Shown piece by piece: positions 61,600 through 64,000 of a stretch of DNA of 64,000 nt; within the stretch, counting starts at the first letter, position 1, and each line of letters opens with the position of its first letter. The translations under genes were made by a program, and so were the position numbers. This DNA is from Congeria kusceri (taxonomy: Eukaryota > Mollusca > Bivalvia > Myida > Dreissenidae): the NCBI GenBank assembly GCA_027627225.1, contig CM051025.1, positions 73,897,474 through 73,961,473 on the forward strand, read 5' to 3'. Below the pieces are notes generated by a model, which made no database searches, was not told where the DNA came from, and saw only the letters and a list, made by a program, of their open reading frames with translations.

Positions 61600-61795
61600 C
61601 ATATTTTTTCACAGCTTTGAAAAATAGGATCTCATTCTTCACAGATGTGAAAACTGAGATCTTATTATCCTTAAGTTTTTGGCCAATCACATTCTTCTCA
61701 TCTAAAAAGACGACAAATGATATCCTATTCTTCGCAGGTGCGTGAACAATATGATTTATGATATGATCCTACACAGCTTTAATACTCATAAAGTC
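61600..61795. repeat. Degenerate CACAG...GTGAAAA palindromic repeat
   Basis: Successive phrases such as ttttttcacagctttgaaaa, aggatctcattcttcacaga and tgtgaaaactgagatctt, then ttcgcaggtgcgtgaac and ctacacagc, recur about every 60 bases with internal palindromy. Likely remains of a short dispersed or satellite repeat. Confidence 0.5.
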
Positions 61796-62879
61796 TGAAT
61801 AATATGAGCCATATTTAACGAGAAAAAAACAACGGTAGTCGTCTACTTATCGATTGTACAATAAAGTTATGTTGTGATAATATACCACAAGATGGCGAAG
61901 ACGAATGTCCTCCAGAATTCACTTGTCATATTCCCAGACTAACACAATTATTACATAGACGCACGATAACAGTAAATAATAGACCATAACAATCGCACAT
62001 AACGATCGTAGGTGCTTTACCTATAAAGTTATTGTTGCGATTATTTTAGGGTCCTTTAAGAGGAATGATTATCGGTGGATTCAACACAGACAGTCAGATA
62101 CCCAGTCGCTACAGTTTGTCACACTTATTGTCAGACTCGCCAATATTATACGGTCACACAAACATATTAATCAAAATAACCATCAGAAAACAATGAGAAA
62201 AGCTACTGCTGAATAACAATTAATGTCACTGACATAAAGGTTGAAGCGAAATTAACATTGTTTATGATAAATGTTAAATAATGATATATCTGCTGAGAAA
62301 TTAAATGGAATTTAAAGTATTTAAATGTAACTAAATAATATGTAAGCAGGAACATTCAGACGGCTGAATAAACCAATGAATTTAATTAATTGCTGTACCT
62401 CAGAGAAACTGCAACTTCGATCAACTGAATTGCATGAACTTAAAATTCCTTAAAGCAAAATTAAAAATAATATACATAATGAACACACCAATGATACTTT
62501 CACATGTCTCACATTTTACTAGCTTTTAACATAGAAAAGGCATTTGTTATATAACAACTTAATATAAAAATGAAATGTGGATTTATATTAAATATGCCTT
62601 TGGATCACTTCCCGTATCAGGCATTTGTAATTTTGCCTTCTTTCAGTTTTTGTTTTCAGTTTCATGTTCGGTTAAAACATCGCATGCATTTTAATAAAAC
62701 ATACCGAATTCATTAATATTTTGGAAGTATGTACATTTCTGTGTACTGGTTTAAATTAGTTATCGTGAAAGCATTATTTATTTTACCGTCACGTGTTGTC
62801 GTCTGATGACAAACTCTCACCCGTTGAAAGATAGAAAGATATGTTCAACTAGAACTCCGCGAATCGGATGTGTCGCCTG
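61796..62879. other. No gene seen
   Basis: AT-rich DNA. caagatggcg near 61890 resembles a YY1 site, but no linked gene was found. Confidence 0.4.
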
Positions 62880-63690
62880 ATGGGGCATAACTCAAGTACG
62901 ATAAGAGCAATAATGCCGAAAACCAAACTTAACCTTATTTTTTTGCCTACTAAAACTCCCCTAAAAGTTCATAACGATTGTACAAAAACTTATTGTCAGC
63001 ACAGGCCTTATTTTATTTGGGGCGCAACCTAATTAAGATAAGAGCAATTATGGCGAAAAAGAAACGTGACCTTTCTTTTATGCCTTCTAACACTTCCTTT
63101 AAGTTTCATAATGAATGCACAAAAACTTATCAAGTTATTGTCTGCACAAGCCTTATTTGAGCTATTTTTTAAGCGGCATAACTCAAGTACGATAAGAGCA
63201 ATGATGCCGACAACCGAACTTAACCTTCCTGTTATGCCTACTAACACTTCCCTTAAGTTTCATAATAATTGCACAATATCCTCTCAAATTCTTGTCTGTA
63301 CAATACTTATTTGAACTGTTTTTTTAAAAGGGGCATAACCCAAGTACGATAAGAGCAAATATGCCGAAAATCAAACTTAACTTTCATAAAGATTGCACAA
63401 AAGCCTCATTTGAACTTATTTTTGTATAAATGGACAACAGCAATCATGTCGAAAATCGAACTTAACCTTCCTTTTTTTGCCTACTAACACTTTCCTTAAG
63501 TTTTATTATTATTGCATAAAAAAACTTCTTAAGTTATGATCTGCACAAGCCTTATTTGAACTATTTTTTAAAGTGGGCATAGCTCTAGTACGATAAAAAC
63601 AAACTTAACATTCATTTTATGCCTACTAACACGTCCCTATAATTTCATAATGATTGCACAGAAACATCTCAAGTTATTGTCTGCACAAAC
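62880..63690. repeat. Degenerate ~155 bp satellite, about 6 units
   Basis: The phrase ggggcataactcaagtacga, then taagagcaataatgccga, recurs near 62901, 63039, 63192, 63349, 63434 and 63592. The spacing is mostly 138-158 bases, with one shortened unit of about 85. Each is followed by cttaacctt, gcctactaacact and tcataatgattgcacaaaa phrases. The short overlapping frames at 62978-63314 come from the repeat and are not genes. Confidence 0.85.
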
Positions 63691-63760
63691 TGAAGGGGGC
63701 GCCGCAGGACGCCGCCAAAAGTAACCCCTATATATCGCCTTTTCAGGCGACACCAAAACC
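63691..63760. repeat. GC-rich hairpin-prone patch ending the satellite
   Basis: gggggcgccgcaggacgccg and tcgccttttcaggcga are GC-rich and self-complementary, unlike the AT-rich surroundings. Possibly the end of a dispersed element. Confidence 0.4.
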
Positions 63761-64000
63761 ATATTGAATCCATTGTTTGTTTTCTGGAAAATACACAGGA
63801 AGCTTTTAATTATGTTTTATGCATAAATAAAAACCGATACTAACATAACACTGTCCTACTATCTCAGCTCGGGAAATGTGTTAGAAAGCTTGTAGATATA
63901 CTCATAGATAATGAATTTACTGGATGAAAATCTTATTTGTAAATTGGAGTGGTATGCCCTGTACACGTATCCACATTGTACAGAATTATCTTTAAGATAT
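63761..64000. other. No gene seen
   Basis: The last 240 bases hold nothing recognisable. Confidence 0.4.

Overview
The window looks like AT-rich, repeat-dense nuclear DNA from an invertebrate animal. A bivalve mollusc is my best guess (a Dreissena-like mussel is possible). That rests on the types of non-LTR retrotransposon, fold-back MITEs and degenerate dispersed repeats, compared from memory only. I found no intact host gene, and nothing bacterial, viral or CRISPR-like. Nearly every recognisable coding signal is reverse transcriptase debris.

The dominant structure is a head-to-tail tandem triplication of a 9.9 kb segment: copy 1 at 340-10219 (9880 bp), copy 2 at 10220-20121 (9902 bp) and copy 3 at 20122-30023 (9902 bp). 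The copies are almost identical; I found about nine differences in total. Each unit carries, in order: a broken LINE (endonuclease tail, reverse transcriptase, C-terminal Cys/His domain, long 3' region); a GAT/ATT-rich simple repeat; a 130 bp fold-back; a 248 bp fold-back MITE; and an older internal duplication (half A and half B). Half A carries a TTAA-flanked MITE with a tRNA-like interior, and half B lacks it. Sequence left of copy 1 continues the LINE 5' part. Sequence right of copy 3 (30024-31052) continues half B and contains five perfect 27 bp tandem repeats.

From 31 to 37.3 kb lies old, diverged duplicated DNA: blocks near 32.1-34.1 kb resemble 35.2-36.4 kb, and blocks near 34.1-34.8 kb and 37.1 kb resemble parts of the triplicated unit. 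Two dispersed repeats interrupt it. The stretch 38.9-40.6 kb is the only place with faint non-transposon coding signal: a GC-richer NRF1/YY1-like patch, a stop-interrupted coding fragment on +, and a possible terminal exon on -. An 8-copy 47 bp tandem repeat lies at 45.4-45.8 kb.

The right part holds two 5'-truncated copies of a second LINE family in opposite orientations (49.1-50.9 kb on -, 59.7-61.6 kb on +). Between them are fold-back elements (51.2-52.0 kb), a ~1.36 kb terminal-inverted-repeat element (53.5-54.8 kb) and a ~1.0 kb mariner-like element with TA flanks (55.4-56.4 kb). The window ends in a palindromic CACAG-type repeat and a degenerate ~155 bp satellite. The window records successive rounds of local duplication and transposon insertion, not a set of cooperating genes.
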